64,000 nt of DNA from Tagaea sp. CACIAM 22H2 (GCA_014444615.1 PVXE01000016.1:1-64000), one strand, 5' to 3'. Shown: positions 24,731 through 33,765, counted from the stretch's first letter. Notes: generated from the sequence alone by a model not told the origin. A program made the numbers and translations.

Positions 24731-25758
24731 GCCGTCACCGCGCGCGATTCCGTTTCGCCATGCGCTTCCAGCAATTCGCGCAAGCGCCGGCGCATGACCA
24801 AGCCCGGCTTGTCCGACGGCATATGGAATTCCTCGCCATCGACGACCGCGAGCGGCACGTCCGGGCTGCAGCCTTCCAGGATCAGCTTGTCCTCGTCGAC
24901 GATCTTGCGGTCGAAGGCGATGACTTGTTCGGTCGAGACGTCGGCTTCCGTGTCGTTGCGGAAGCAGAACTGGATGACCATCGTGCGCGCATCCTCCATC
25001 GGCGTGGCGGCCGTGACAATGGTGTGACGCAAGCCGTTGGGATAGGTGATGCCAAGGCGCCGCGCGAAGGGCATGAACCACGTATTGGTGCGCCGGCGCG
25101 TGGTCGTACCTTCGGCGATCTTCAGCGCATCGGCGGAATCACCGCCGCGCACATCGACCTCGCTTTCGACATAGTAGTCGAAGCCGTTCGCGTGTTCGGT
25201 GACGACCGGCATTTGCTCGGGCAACGGCCGGGACGTGCTGCCGAACGTGCCGCGATGGACGAAGGCGGGATGCGCCACGTCGAAAGAATTTTCCATCAAG
25301 CGCAGCGCGCCGATCTTCCATTCCTCGTAGAACTGATCGACGCGACGGAAGCCCGGCTCGTTCGCTTCCGGAATTTCGGGCAACGGCGTCAGCGGATCGC
25401 CCATCGCCACCCAGATATGGCCGTAGCGTTCCTCGACGCGATAGCCCTCGACGGCGATCTTGCCGGTCGCGGTCGGGTTTTCGCGCTGCGGGATACGCAC
25501 GCATTTGCCCGAGCAATCGAACGTCCAGCCGTGATAGCCGCAGACGATGTTGCCCGTTTCGTCGAGATAGCCAAGCGACAGCTTGGCCGAGCGATGCGGG
25601 CAGCGATCGGCGATCGCGGCGAGGGTGCCGTCCGGCTTGCGCCAGACGACGATATCCTCGCCCAGCAGGCGGAACGGTTTCGGCCCGTCCGCGAGATGTG
25701 CGGCGCGGAACACCGGATACCAGAAGCGGCGCAAGATCGGCTGGCGGGTGGGTAGCAT
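24727..25758 (-). CDS. Rieske non-heme iron oxygenase, copy 1
   Basis: A 343-residue Rieske oxygenase alpha subunit. The 2Fe-2S ligands are Cys53, His55 (CPHRS) and Cys73, His76 (CGYHGW). The mononuclear iron site is represented by Asp160, His163 and His168 in ENSFDVAHPAFVH. Length and layout match the vanillate-demethylase/phenoxybenzoate-dioxygenase class, which work without a beta subunit. A five-base gap separates it from the second copy upstream, to which it is clearly related throughout. No ferredoxin or reductase gene is adjacent. Confidence 0.88.
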   Translation of the reverse strand: MLPTRQPILRRFWYPVFRAAHLADGPKPFRLLGEDIVVWRKPDGTLAAIADRCPHRSAKLSLGYLDETGNIVCGYHGWTFDCSGKCVRIPQRENPTATGKIAVEGYRVEERYGHIWVAMGDPLTPLPEIPEANEPGFRRVDQFYEEWKIGALRLMENSFDVAHPAFVHRGTFGSTSRPLPEQMPVVTEHANGFDYYVESEVDVRGGDSADALKIAEGTTTRRRTNTWFMPFARRLGITYPNGLRHTIVTAATPMEDARTMVIQFCFRNDTEADVSTEQVIAFDRKIVDEDKLILEGCSPDVPLAVVDGEEFHMPSDKPGLVMRRRLRELLEAHGETESRAVTA

Positions 25759-25763
25759 GTCGG

Positions 25764-26804
25764 TTACTCCGCCGCTTGAGCGGGACGCGTGTGACGCGTG
25801 ACTTCGGTTTCGCCATGCGCGGCCAGCAACTCGCGCAGCTTGCGGCGCATGACGAGGCCCGGCTTGTCCGAGGGCATATGCTGCTCGAACCGATCGTCGA
25901 GCGGCACGTCCGGATCGCAGGATTCGAGGATCACCTTGTCCTCCAATGTCACCGCGCGGTCGAAGGCGTTGACGTCGGCGGCCGGCGCTTGCTCCTCGGT
26001 GTCCGAGCGATAGCACCATTGCACCAGCATGGTCGTGTCGTCGGTCATCGGCGTCGCCGCCGTGATGATCGTGTGGCGCAGGCCGTTGGGATAGGTGATC
26101 CCCAGGCGCCGCACGAACGGCATGAACCAGGTGTTCTTGAGCTTGCGCACCGTATCGCCCGGATCGGCGCTGAGCACCTTCGAGGCGAGATCGCCGCGGA
26201 TCTTGACCGGGATTTCCGCGCGCAGATGGAAGCCGTAATCGTATTCCTCGATCTCGTTTTTCGCCGGGATCGGTTCCGACGCTTCGCCGAAGGTCTTGCG
26301 ATGCGTGAAGGCGACATGCGCGTTATCGAAGGAATTCTCCATCAAACGCAGCGCGCCGATCTTCCAGGACTCGTAGAACTGATCGATGTGGCGCAAGCCC
26401 GGCTCGTCGGCCTCCGGGATATACGGCAGATCGGCGAGCGGTTCGCCGAGCACGACCCAGATATGGCCGTAGCGTTCGGCGGCTTGGTAGCCGCCGATGC
26501 GCATTTTACCGGTCGCGGTCGGGTTCTCGCGCTGGGGAATGCGCACGCATTTACCCGTGCCGTCGAAGGTCCAGCCGTGATAACCGCAAACGACGTTGCC
26601 TTCCTGAAGGAAGCCGAGCGAGAGCTTGGCCGAGCGATGTGGGCAGCGATCCTCGATGCAGGCGACGCTTCCGTCGGCTTGACGCCACAGGACGATGTTC
26701 TGCCCCAGCAGCGTGAAGCCGAAGGGCTTGTCGGCCGTGACGTCCGCCGCGCGTGCGACGGGGTACCAGAAACGGCGCAGCACCGGTTGCTTGGTGTTCA
26801 ACAT
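25764..26804 (-). CDS. Rieske non-heme iron oxygenase, copy 2
   Basis: A 346-residue paralogue of the 24727 product. Rieske ligands are Cys54, His56, Cys73 and His76; mononuclear-site His163 and His168 follow Asp160 in ENSFDNAHVAFTH. Both copies share the opening QPxLRRFWYPV and the ending HMPSDKPGLVMRR, showing tandem duplication. Differences fall in the C-terminal catalytic domain and the substrate pocket, so the two may take different substrates or act in sequence, as in two-step demethylation. It follows the binding-protein gene by 31 bases. Confidence 0.88.
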   Translation of the reverse strand: MLNTKQPVLRRFWYPVARAADVTADKPFGFTLLGQNIVLWRQADGSVACIEDRCPHRSAKLSLGFLQEGNVVCGYHGWTFDGTGKCVRIPQRENPTATGKMRIGGYQAAERYGHIWVVLGEPLADLPYIPEADEPGLRHIDQFYESWKIGALRLMENSFDNAHVAFTHRKTFGEASEPIPAKNEIEEYDYGFHLRAEIPVKIRGDLASKVLSADPGDTVRKLKNTWFMPFVRRLGITYPNGLRHTIITAATPMTDDTTMLVQWCYRSDTEEQAPAADVNAFDRAVTLEDKVILESCDPDVPLDDRFEQHMPSDKPGLVMRRKLRELLAAHGETEVTRHTRPAQAAE

Positions 26805-26835
26805 GAGGATCGCTCCCGATCTTCGAGTTCGCGGA

Positions 26836-27813
26836 TTAAAGGCCGCGGCGCTTGTTGATGAAGTCCAGCGTGAAGCCCGAGCGCCAGTCGAAATCCGGCT
26901 TGTACAAGCCCTGGTCGCGCATCATTTCGAAATGGCCCTTGAAGCGTTCTTCCGTGATCGCGCCGATGCCGAATTTGCGCGCGTCGTCGTTCACGATCAG
27001 CTCGTATTTCTTCATCGTCTCGAGCGCGAAGGCCATCAACTCCGGCGTATTGTCAGGGTTGTCCTTCTGGATCAGCGCGTTCGCCGGCGCCGGGTCCTTC
27101 AAATAGTCGATCCAGCCGTCGATCGTGCCGTCGACGAAGCATTGCACGTTCTTCGGTTTCTCCTTGATGTATTTCGTCGGGAAGATGATCAGCGACGAGT
27201 AGGAGAGGTAGCCGAAATCCGCGAACAGGAAGACCTTCGGGTCGACATTGCCCTCGGTCTTCACCTTGAAGGGCTCGCTCGACACGAAACCCTGCTGGAT
27301 CGCGTTCTTGTCGATCAGCCACGGACCCATCTGGAACGTGTAGGGGCGGATTTGCGAGTCCGTGAAGCCGTAGCGTGCGCGCAGGAACGGCCAATAGGTC
27401 GTGCGTGCCGACTGCGCGATCAGGATCGGCTTGCCGCGCATATCCTCGATCTTCTCGATCCCATTGCCCTGATGGGTCATGAAGATCTGCGGCGATTTCT
27501 GGAACGACGCGGCGACCGCCTTCGCTTCGAAACCGGCCTCGTTCAGGCGGAACGGGTCGTCGGTGTAGGAACCCATCATCGCGTCCACCGCTCCGCCGGC
27601 CAGCAGCGCCTTGGCGTCCGTGCCGGGGCCGCCCATGCGGATCGTCACGTCCAAACCGCAAGCCTTGTAGAAGCCCTTGGCGACGGCTTGGTAGTAGCCG
27701 CCATGTTCGGCCTGGGCACGCCAACTCGACAAGAAGTTCAGTTTCTCCTGCGCCGAAACGGGGGCGGCGGCCAGCAAGCCGGCCGCCAAAAGGGTCGCCA
27801 ATCGCAGTTTCAT
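26836..27813 (-). CDS. NMT1-like periplasmic substrate-binding protein (system B)
   Basis: A 325-residue binding protein with a Sec signal (MKLRLATLLAAGLLAAAPVSAQ). The mature region starts LNFLSSWRAQAEHGGYYQAVAKGF, typical of NMT1/THI5-like proteins (quoted here only in overlapping part: WRAQAEHGGYYQA). It leads the leftward operon with the Rieske, permease, creatininase and ATPase genes. The open frame upstream of 27813 crosses the divergent promoter region and is not used. The ligand is probably the oxygenase substrate. Confidence 0.83.
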   Translation of the reverse strand: MKLRLATLLAAGLLAAAPVSAQEKLNFLSSWRAQAEHGGYYQAVAKGFYKACGLDVTIRMGGPGTDAKALLAGGAVDAMMGSYTDDPFRLNEAGFEAKAVAASFQKSPQIFMTHQGNGIEKIEDMRGKPILIAQSARTTYWPFLRARYGFTDSQIRPYTFQMGPWLIDKNAIQQGFVSSEPFKVKTEGNVDPKVFLFADFGYLSYSSLIIFPTKYIKEKPKNVQCFVDGTIDGWIDYLKDPAPANALIQKDNPDNTPELMAFALETMKKYELIVNDDARKFGIGAITEERFKGHFEMMRDQGLYKPDFDWRSGFTLDFINKRRGL

Positions 27814-27992
27814 CACCGGGCTCCATCCTCGCAAAAGAACGACGGCCGCCGCTGGGGGCGCGGCCTCTGCCCCTAAAAGGAGCAAGCGCCATGCCAGAGA
27901 CGAGTCGAGCCAAGCCTTTGGCGTTCTTGTTGCATTGGCCTTGGGGAATACGCGGCGCCGACCGGTTGAGTGCCGCTTACATAGGCAAGCCC

Positions 27993-29402
27993 ATGCGCGA
28001 CACAATCGATCCCGCCGCCCGTCTCGCCGCGTTCCGCGCGGAGATCGGCGATATTCCGCTTACCGACGATTTGCAGACGCGCAAGGCGATGAGCCGGGAC
28101 TGGTCGTCGGTTTCGCCGTTGCTGCGCAAATCGCTGCGCGGACGTATCGCCGACGCGGTTGCCGCGCCGCGCAACCGCACGCAGATCGTGACGCTGATCC
28201 GTGCGGCCGTCCGGACGGGGATGCCGCTGATCGCGCGCGGCGGCGGAACGGCGAATTACGGCCAATCGGTGCCGCTGGCGGGCGGGGTGACGATCGATTT
28301 CCGGCATTTCTCGGGCATCGTCGCGCATGACAAGACGCGCGTGCGGGCGCTGGCGGGCACGAATACGGATGCGCTCGATGCCGAGTTGCGCGCTGCCGGC
28401 ACGGAACTGCGCATTCATCCGTCGACGCGCCATGTCTCCACCCTTGCCGGATTCATCGCCGGCGGTTCGGGCGGGATCGGATCGATCCGCTGGGGTTTGC
28501 TGCGCGATCGCGGAAATATTTCGGCGATCAAGCTGCTGTCGATCGAGGAGACGCCCCGCGAGATCGAACTGCGCGGGAAGGACGTGCTGCTCGCGCATCA
28601 TGCCTATGGCACCAACGGGCTGATCGTCGAAGTCGAAATGCCGCTGGAGCCGGCCTGGGAATGGCGCGAACTCGTCTTCGCCTTTCCCGATTTCAAAGCT
28701 GCGCTCGATGCCGGATTGCGACTTGGTCACGAGGACGCGCTGCTGCTCAAGGTTCTGTCGCTGCAGGAATGGCCGATCGCGCGCTTGATGCCGGCCTTGG
28801 GAGCCGTCGTGCCCGAAGGCCATACGATGATCTCGACGATGGCCGCCGCCCAGCACCGCGACGAGGTCGTGGAACTCGCGGCCGAGTATGGCGGGCGGCT
28901 CGTTCACGACCATGCCGAGGGCCAGGGACCTTACGGCGAACCGCTCTATCGCTTCTGCTACGGCCACTCGCTGATGCAGGTGCAGAAGAAGGACATGAAG
29001 TATACGAGCGTGCAGACGATGTTCGGCGGCGACGATCTGCGCGGCCAGTTGCTGGGTCTGCATCCCGAGTTTGCGGGCACGATGCCGTTCCGCCTCGAGT
29101 TCCAGAAATCGCAAGGCAAGCTCGTCGCCGTCGGCTCGCCGTTGTTCCTTTACGAAAGCGAAGCGCAGATGGCGGATGTCGTGCGCCGGGTTCAGGCGAG
29201 CGGCGCCCACGTCGCCAATTCGCACACCACGTCGATCCGCAATGTCGGCATGAAAACGCTCACCCAAGCCGATCTCGACTTCACCCGCGCAATGGACCCG
29301 CACGGTTTGCTGAATCCCGGCAAGGTCGATCTGGCCGACGAGACCCTGGCGACCGAGCTCGACGTCAGCGGCTGGCATTTCGAGGAAGCGCAGACGCGCT
29401 GA
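27993..29402 (+). CDS. FAD-binding oxidase (FAD_binding_4/PCMH fold)
   Basis: A 469-residue flavoprotein. The PCMH FAD domain covers residues about 50-220, with IARGGGTANYGQ as the pyrophosphate loop and GGSGGIGSIRWG further on. The C-terminal part ends MDPHGLLNPGK, typical of D-lactate dehydrogenase/glycolate oxidase relatives. The ATG at 27993 follows AGGCAAG; an upstream in-frame ATG at 27891 adds 34 residues of poor character. It is divergent from the system B ABC operon across a 179-base gap and may oxidise a related substrate; this is inference. Confidence 0.8.
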   Translation: MRDTIDPAARLAAFRAEIGDIPLTDDLQTRKAMSRDWSSVSPLLRKSLRGRIADAVAAPRNRTQIVTLIRAAVRTGMPLIARGGGTANYGQSVPLAGGVTIDFRHFSGIVAHDKTRVRALAGTNTDALDAELRAAGTELRIHPSTRHVSTLAGFIAGGSGGIGSIRWGLLRDRGNISAIKLLSIEETPREIELRGKDVLLAHHAYGTNGLIVEVEMPLEPAWEWRELVFAFPDFKAALDAGLRLGHEDALLLKVLSLQEWPIARLMPALGAVVPEGHTMISTMAAAQHRDEVVELAAEYGGRLVHDHAEGQGPYGEPLYRFCYGHSLMQVQKKDMKYTSVQTMFGGDDLRGQLLGLHPEFAGTMPFRLEFQKSQGKLVAVGSPLFLYESEAQMADVVRRVQASGAHVANSHTTSIRNVGMKTLTQADLDFTRAMDPHGLLNPGKVDLADETLATELDVSGWHFEEAQTR

Positions 29403-29442
29403 GCTTGTTGCCCGGCGCGCCGCGAAAGCGTAGGGAAGGGGG

Positions 29443-30885
29443 ATGCAAGCCCCCCCGATCGCCTTCGACAACAGCTACGCCAAACTGCCCGAGCGCTTCC
29501 ACGCCAAGCTGCCGCCGACGCCGGTCGCGGCCCCCGCTTTGCTGCGCGTCAATGTCGATCTCGCGCGCGAGCTGGGTATCGATCCGCATTGGCTGGCAAG
29601 CGCGGACGGTGTCGCGACGGTCGCTGGCAACGCGCTGCCGCCGGGGGCGGAGCCGCTGGCGATGGCTTATTCCGGCCATCAATTCGGCCATTGGTCGGGG
29701 CAGCTTGGCGACGGGCGTGCGATCCTGCTGGGCGAGACGATCGGCCGCGACGGCAAGCGCTACGACATCCATCTGAAGGGCTCGGGCCGCACGCCGTTTT
29801 CACGCGGCGGCGACGGGCGCGCGGCGATCGGCCCCGTGTTGCGCGAATTGGTCGTCAGCGAGGCGATGCATCGCCTGGGCGTGCCCACAACGCGCGTCTT
29901 GTCGGCGGTGATGACGGGCGAAGCGGTGCTGCGCCAGGACGGTCCGTTGCCCGGCGCTGTATTGGCGCGTGTGGCGCGCGGCCATGTCCGGGTCGGCACG
30001 TTCGAACACTTCGCATCGCGCAACGATCGCGAAGGGCTGACGACGTTGACCGACTACGCGATCGAACGCTTCGATCCGGAATTGGCGGCATTGGGGCCCG
30101 ATCGCGTGTTGGCGTTGCTCGACGCCGTGATCGCGCGCACGGCGAAGCTGATCGCGCAATGGCAATGTCTCGGTTTCATACACGGCGTGATGAACACCGA
30201 TAACGTGGCGATCTCGGGCGAGACGATCGATTACGGCCCCTGCGCCTTTATGGACGTCTACGATCCCGATGCCGTTTTCAGCTCGATCGATCATGGCGGC
30301 CGCTATCGTTACTCGAACCAGCCGCGCATCGGCCATTGGAACATGGCGCGCTTCGCCCAGTGCTTGCTTGCCATCGTCGACGGCGACGGCAAGGCCGCGG
30401 TCGAGACGGCGCAAACGAAGCTCGACGCGTTTCCCGTTCTATTCGAGCAAGCGTGGCTTGGCGGCATGCGGCGCAAGCTTGGCCTGCTAACCGCGCAAGA
30501 CGGCGACCGGGAATTGATCGAAGCGTTCCTCGCGCTGCTTGCCGAAACGAAATCCGATTTTGCGAATACGTTCCGACTGCTTTGCGACGATCTGACGCTC
30601 GACGGTTTCGAAACGTGGCGCACCGCGTGGCTTGATCGGCGCGCGCGCGAGGATGTGCTGCCGGAAGCGCAGCGCACCGCGATGCTGGGCGCCAATCCGG
30701 CCTTCATTCCGCGCAACCATCGCGTCGAAGCGGCACTCGCGGCGGCGCAAATCGGCAATCTTGCGCCGTTCGACGAATTGATGGACGTGCTGAAGGCGCC
30801 CTACGACGACCGCCCGGAATACGCAGACTACAAAATGCCGCCCGCCGAACACGAAATCGTCCGCGCGACCTTTTGCGGAACGTAA
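29443..30885 (+). CDS. selO: Protein adenylyltransferase SelO (YdiU/UPF0061)
   Basis: A 480-residue SelO pseudokinase that AMPylates proteins. Family segments are visible: LAMAYSGHQFG, LKGSGRTPFSR, HGVMNTDNVAI and YGPCAFMD, the latter two holding the inverted active-site residues. The protein ends FCGT, with Cys478 third from the end where vertebrate SelO carries selenocysteine; this cysteine is tied to redox control. The start follows GGGGG about one spacing upstream. It stands alone between the FAD oxidase and the pseudokinase module on the other strand. Confidence 0.92.
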   Translation: MQAPPIAFDNSYAKLPERFHAKLPPTPVAAPALLRVNVDLARELGIDPHWLASADGVATVAGNALPPGAEPLAMAYSGHQFGHWSGQLGDGRAILLGETIGRDGKRYDIHLKGSGRTPFSRGGDGRAAIGPVLRELVVSEAMHRLGVPTTRVLSAVMTGEAVLRQDGPLPGAVLARVARGHVRVGTFEHFASRNDREGLTTLTDYAIERFDPELAALGPDRVLALLDAVIARTAKLIAQWQCLGFIHGVMNTDNVAISGETIDYGPCAFMDVYDPDAVFSSIDHGGRYRYSNQPRIGHWNMARFAQCLLAIVDGDGKAAVETAQTKLDAFPVLFEQAWLGGMRRKLGLLTAQDGDRELIEAFLALLAETKSDFANTFRLLCDDLTLDGFETWRTAWLDRRAREDVLPEAQRTAMLGANPAFIPRNHRVEAALAAAQIGNLAPFDELMDVLKAPYDDRPEYADYKMPPAEHEIVRATFCGT

Positions 30886-30886
30886 A

Positions 30887-31354
30887 CTAAGCGTCGTCCT
30901 TGGGCAGTGGTCGGTCGAGACGATCGCCCCAGACTTCGCGTAGTTCCTGCGCGCGGACTTCCATTCGATCGAGCGCCTTGCCCTGTTCCCTGGCTTTCGC
31001 GCGTCCGAAGATCCAAGGCAGAGTGATCGCCATGGTCGCGGCGAAGATCATGCCCGCGAATGGCACGATCCAGGAGCGCATCTCGATATGGACGTTGCGG
31101 TCGTGGTCGAGGAATCCCGCGAGCAGCACGGGGGCGGCCAGCGCCGCGCCGATCGTGGCGCAGGATGCCGACAACAATCGCGGCCGCGCCGTCTCGAACG
31201 CGTAGACGATCGCGATGGGCAGCGAGATTCCGGCGACATAAACGAGCAGGATCGGCCGGATCAGCACGATCGCGGCACAGATCGCCAGCATCCCGCCGAT
31301 GACGAGCAGCGGCCCCAACTTGCTGCCGCGTTTCGCGGGCGCTTCGTCGTTCAT
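30887..31354 (-). CDS. Four-helix membrane partner of the pseudokinase, module 1
   Basis: A 155-residue integral membrane protein of no recognised family. About four hydrophobic segments lie within residues 15-115, followed by a charged cytoplasmic-looking tail. Segments such as RPILLVYVAGISLP, VLLAGFLDHDR and ELREVWGDRLDRPLP match KPALLAYIIGVFTP, VVLSGLLDHSR and ALIAEWGETIKDPLT in the protein at 51307, so the two are paralogues. Its ATG overlaps the TGA of the pseudokinase gene (ATGA), implying equal translation and a likely complex. Confidence 0.7.
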   Translation of the reverse strand: MNDEAPAKRGSKLGPLLVIGGMLAICAAIVLIRPILLVYVAGISLPIAIVYAFETARPRLLSASCATIGAALAAPVLLAGFLDHDRNVHIEMRSWIVPFAGMIFAATMAITLPWIFGRAKAREQGKALDRMEVRAQELREVWGDRLDRPLPKDDA

Positions 31355-33366
31355 CGTCCGACCCCGATGGTCATGAATAGCATTCCCAGAAATCCGACCG
31401 AGCTCACCAGGCTCAGCAGGATATAGGCCATCGCCGTGCCGCGTTCCTGGCCCATCAACCGCGCGAGGATCAATAGGCCTTCGCGGTTGGCGAGCGCCAC
31501 GCCGATCGAATCGTATTCGCGCTTGGCTTCGGCGAAGTCGCGCTTGTCCTTGGCGATCGTCTCCTCGTCCATCACGACGTCGACCATGCCGGTGATCGAA
31601 CCGCTGCGCGCATGATGCTCGGCTTCGGCCAGCAAACGCTCGCGCGTTTTGGGGTGGTTAATTTCGTCGATCAGCTTCTCGGCGCTGCGCAAGCAAACCT
31701 GCGCAAGCTTGGGCAGCGCTTCGGCCTGCGCTTCCGATTGCAGCTTATTCGAAACCTTGAGGACTTTCGGTGCGCCCTTGGCGTCGACATCGCCGAGATT
31801 GTACCAAGGGGCGAGCATGTCGTCTGAAATGTCGGCCTTGGCGCCCAGGAAGCCGACCATATGGCGATCGATGCCGGGCTTGTCGGGGTCGGCGCAAGCC
31901 GCTTCGATGGGCTTCACCAGATCGACATGCGACACGGTCCATTGCCCGTCGAGCTTGGGCGACAGGCATGGCGCGTCGGGATTGAGCTTGTAGAGGGCGG
32001 CTTCCAGATTGTTGCCCGTGCGCTCGAAGCTGCGCTCGATCTCCTCGAGCTTTTTGGCCGCCATATCGACCAGGCCGAATTCGGCGGCGCCCTTCATCCA
32101 ATAGGAAATGAGCTTGCCCTTCAGCACTTCGCCGAACTCCGCCCAGCGCGGCGGATCGTTGGCGATCTCGCGCAGAAGGGCGCCGACGCCGGCCGGGTAG
32201 AAGGAGAGGGACTTGAAGCGGATCGGTCCGCCCGGATCGCAGCGCGCGATGGCCTTGGCGAGCGCGATATTGTCGTCCTCGCCCTGACGCCCGGCCGCGA
32301 TCGCGGCTTGGGGATTGTCGGCCTCGGCCAATTCCTTGCCCGCCATCACCGCGGCGCGCTTCGGATTGTTCTCGACCATCCATTTGTCGATCACGCCGCT
32401 GCGCACCATCGGGATGCCTTCGGCCTGATACTTGTGAAGCGCGAAAGCGACTTCCTTGGGGCCGTAGCAGGTCATCGGGCCGACGCGGATCGACATCGCG
32501 CGCTTGCCGAGCGAGCGGACTTGCTTCACCTCCGGCTTGCGGCCGGCGCACCAGTCGGAAAGCGTCTGGATGCTCCAGCGCAGCTTGACGTCGTCCTGCA
32601 TCAAGCCTTCGACCGCATCCTTGATCTCAATCGGCATGGCGCCGGTGTCGACCATGGTCGAGATCGAGCCGAATTCCAGACGGCGGCGCGTGAAGTCGGC
32701 CGGGTCCATGCCTTCGCCGGGCAGGCGCCCGGCGGCAAGGCAGTAGAACGTGACGCCCAGCGCAAACATGTCGTCGGCGGGGGCGATCGGCCCCTTCGAG
32801 ATCGGATTGGCGAGCGCGCGCTCGATCGGTTCGAAAATCGCGGGCTGGTCGTAGCCGGGCGGGCACAACGTGCATGGCCCCAAGGTGAGCAAGGAATACC
32901 GGCTGTCTTGGCCGAATAGATTGTCGGGGCGGATCGAGCCGTGGCCCTCATGCGAGTCCGACAGGCTTTGCAGCGCCGCGATCGCCGGGCGCAGGAAATT
33001 CTTGATCAGCGTCTGGACCGGGTAGTGACCCCACAACGCGCGCGGCGGCGGGCCCATCAACGGCCGTTCGTAGACGAAGGCGTAGCGGTCGCGCATGCCC
33101 TTGATGCGCAGCGGCCCGTGGTGGAACAGGCGCAGCATGCCCGCGCGCTCGATCGTCCGCACGCGACGCGCCGCATCGACGCGCGGACCCGGCAGATCGT
33201 TGCAGACATAAGCGATCAGCGGGACGTCGGCGAATTCGTTGTGCTGGGCGACATAGGCCGACGCATGGGCGCGCGAAAACATCGCCAAGGGTTGCCCCAT
33301 GTCGATGATGTGTTCGGGCCCGAAGGCGATCCGCGTTTCGGTATCTGCGTTGGCGGCGTTGGCCAA
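31351..33366 (-). CDS. Tail-anchored protein-kinase-like pseudokinase, module 1
   Basis: A 671-residue protein with a kinase-like N-terminal region and a C-terminal membrane anchor (last about 25 residues). The catalytic loop is HGSIRPDN (142-149), with the HRD aspartate replaced by Ser; the DFG position reads TLGPC (161-165); the VAIK lysine region reads AYVC (52-55). A late-lobe segment ADDMFALGVTFYCLAAG is kinase-like. Residues 300-640 form a helical domain with DAPCLSP. Catalysis by the normal mechanism is unlikely. The start is a TTG at 33366 after GGGGAC; no better codon is in frame. A paralogue with the same neighbours lies at 51756. Confidence 0.72.
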   Translation of the reverse strand: MANAANADTETRIAFGPEHIIDMGQPLAMFSRAHASAYVAQHNEFADVPLIAYVCNDLPGPRVDAARRVRTIERAGMLRLFHHGPLRIKGMRDRYAFVYERPLMGPPPRALWGHYPVQTLIKNFLRPAIAALQSLSDSHEGHGSIRPDNLFGQDSRYSLLTLGPCTLCPPGYDQPAIFEPIERALANPISKGPIAPADDMFALGVTFYCLAAGRLPGEGMDPADFTRRRLEFGSISTMVDTGAMPIEIKDAVEGLMQDDVKLRWSIQTLSDWCAGRKPEVKQVRSLGKRAMSIRVGPMTCYGPKEVAFALHKYQAEGIPMVRSGVIDKWMVENNPKRAAVMAGKELAEADNPQAAIAAGRQGEDDNIALAKAIARCDPGGPIRFKSLSFYPAGVGALLREIANDPPRWAEFGEVLKGKLISYWMKGAAEFGLVDMAAKKLEEIERSFERTGNNLEAALYKLNPDAPCLSPKLDGQWTVSHVDLVKPIEAACADPDKPGIDRHMVGFLGAKADISDDMLAPWYNLGDVDAKGAPKVLKVSNKLQSEAQAEALPKLAQVCLRSAEKLIDEINHPKTRERLLAEAEHHARSGSITGMVDVVMDEETIAKDKRDFAEAKREYDSIGVALANREGLLILARLMGQERGTAMAYILLSLVSSVGFLGMLFMTIGVGR

Positions 33367-33504
33367 AGGCTTAGGTCCCCGGAGGATTTACCGGGCTTAG
33401 CCATCGCAAATCCCGCGCCAGCAAACAAGGTTTGCGAAACGTAACGGTCGCCGGAAGTTGCGGATTAAGTTAAGGAATTTCGCATTTTGCGAATTTTGGC
33501 GCCG

Positions 33505-33738
33505 TCAGGACCGCTTCAACGACGGAAGATCCTTGTCACGGATGGTCTCTTCGGCCATCCAGCGCGCCATATCGCGGATTTCCATCCGCACATCGCGCGA
33601 CAAGCCATCGAAACCGGCCTTGGCAAGCAGCCAATCCATGCCGTCGTCGGTACGCATCGCCTTCTCGACGTCCCGGACGACCGGGTCATCCGGTCCCAGA
33701 ACGGCGGCCATCGCACGAAGGACGATTTCGTTCTGCAT
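33505..33738 (-). CDS. Small acidic protein, unknown function
   Basis: A 77-residue soluble protein, not recognised. It is rich in Asp/Glu and Arg with Trp35 and Trp60 and a predicted helical pattern (VRDVEKAMRTDDGMDWLLAK). Codon usage agrees with neighbours. It lies 138 bases upstream of the pseudokinase gene in the same direction. A palindrome 15 bases before its ATG (33753-33765) may regulate it. A longer overlapping frame on the same strand is a shadow. Confidence 0.5.
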   Translation of the reverse strand: MQNEIVLRAMAAVLGPDDPVVRDVEKAMRTDDGMDWLLAKAGFDGLSRDVRMEIRDMARWMAEETIRDKDLPSLKRS

Positions 33739-33752
33739 GAGGTTGCGAATCC

Positions 33753-33765
33753 GACTCCCTGAGTC
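33753..33765. promoter_or_regulatory. Palindrome GACTC-CCT-GAGTC
   Basis: A perfect five-base dyad with a three-base spacer in the 177-base gap between the divergent small acidic protein and pentapeptide-repeat genes, 15 bases from the former's ATG. It may be an operator. The rest of the gap shows no clear promoter to me. Confidence 0.3.

Noticed and set aside
24727..26019. An extended 430-residue start for Rieske copy 1
   Set aside because: The extra 87 residues are an out-of-frame reading of Rieske copy 2; ATG 25758 gives the same N-terminus as the paralogue.
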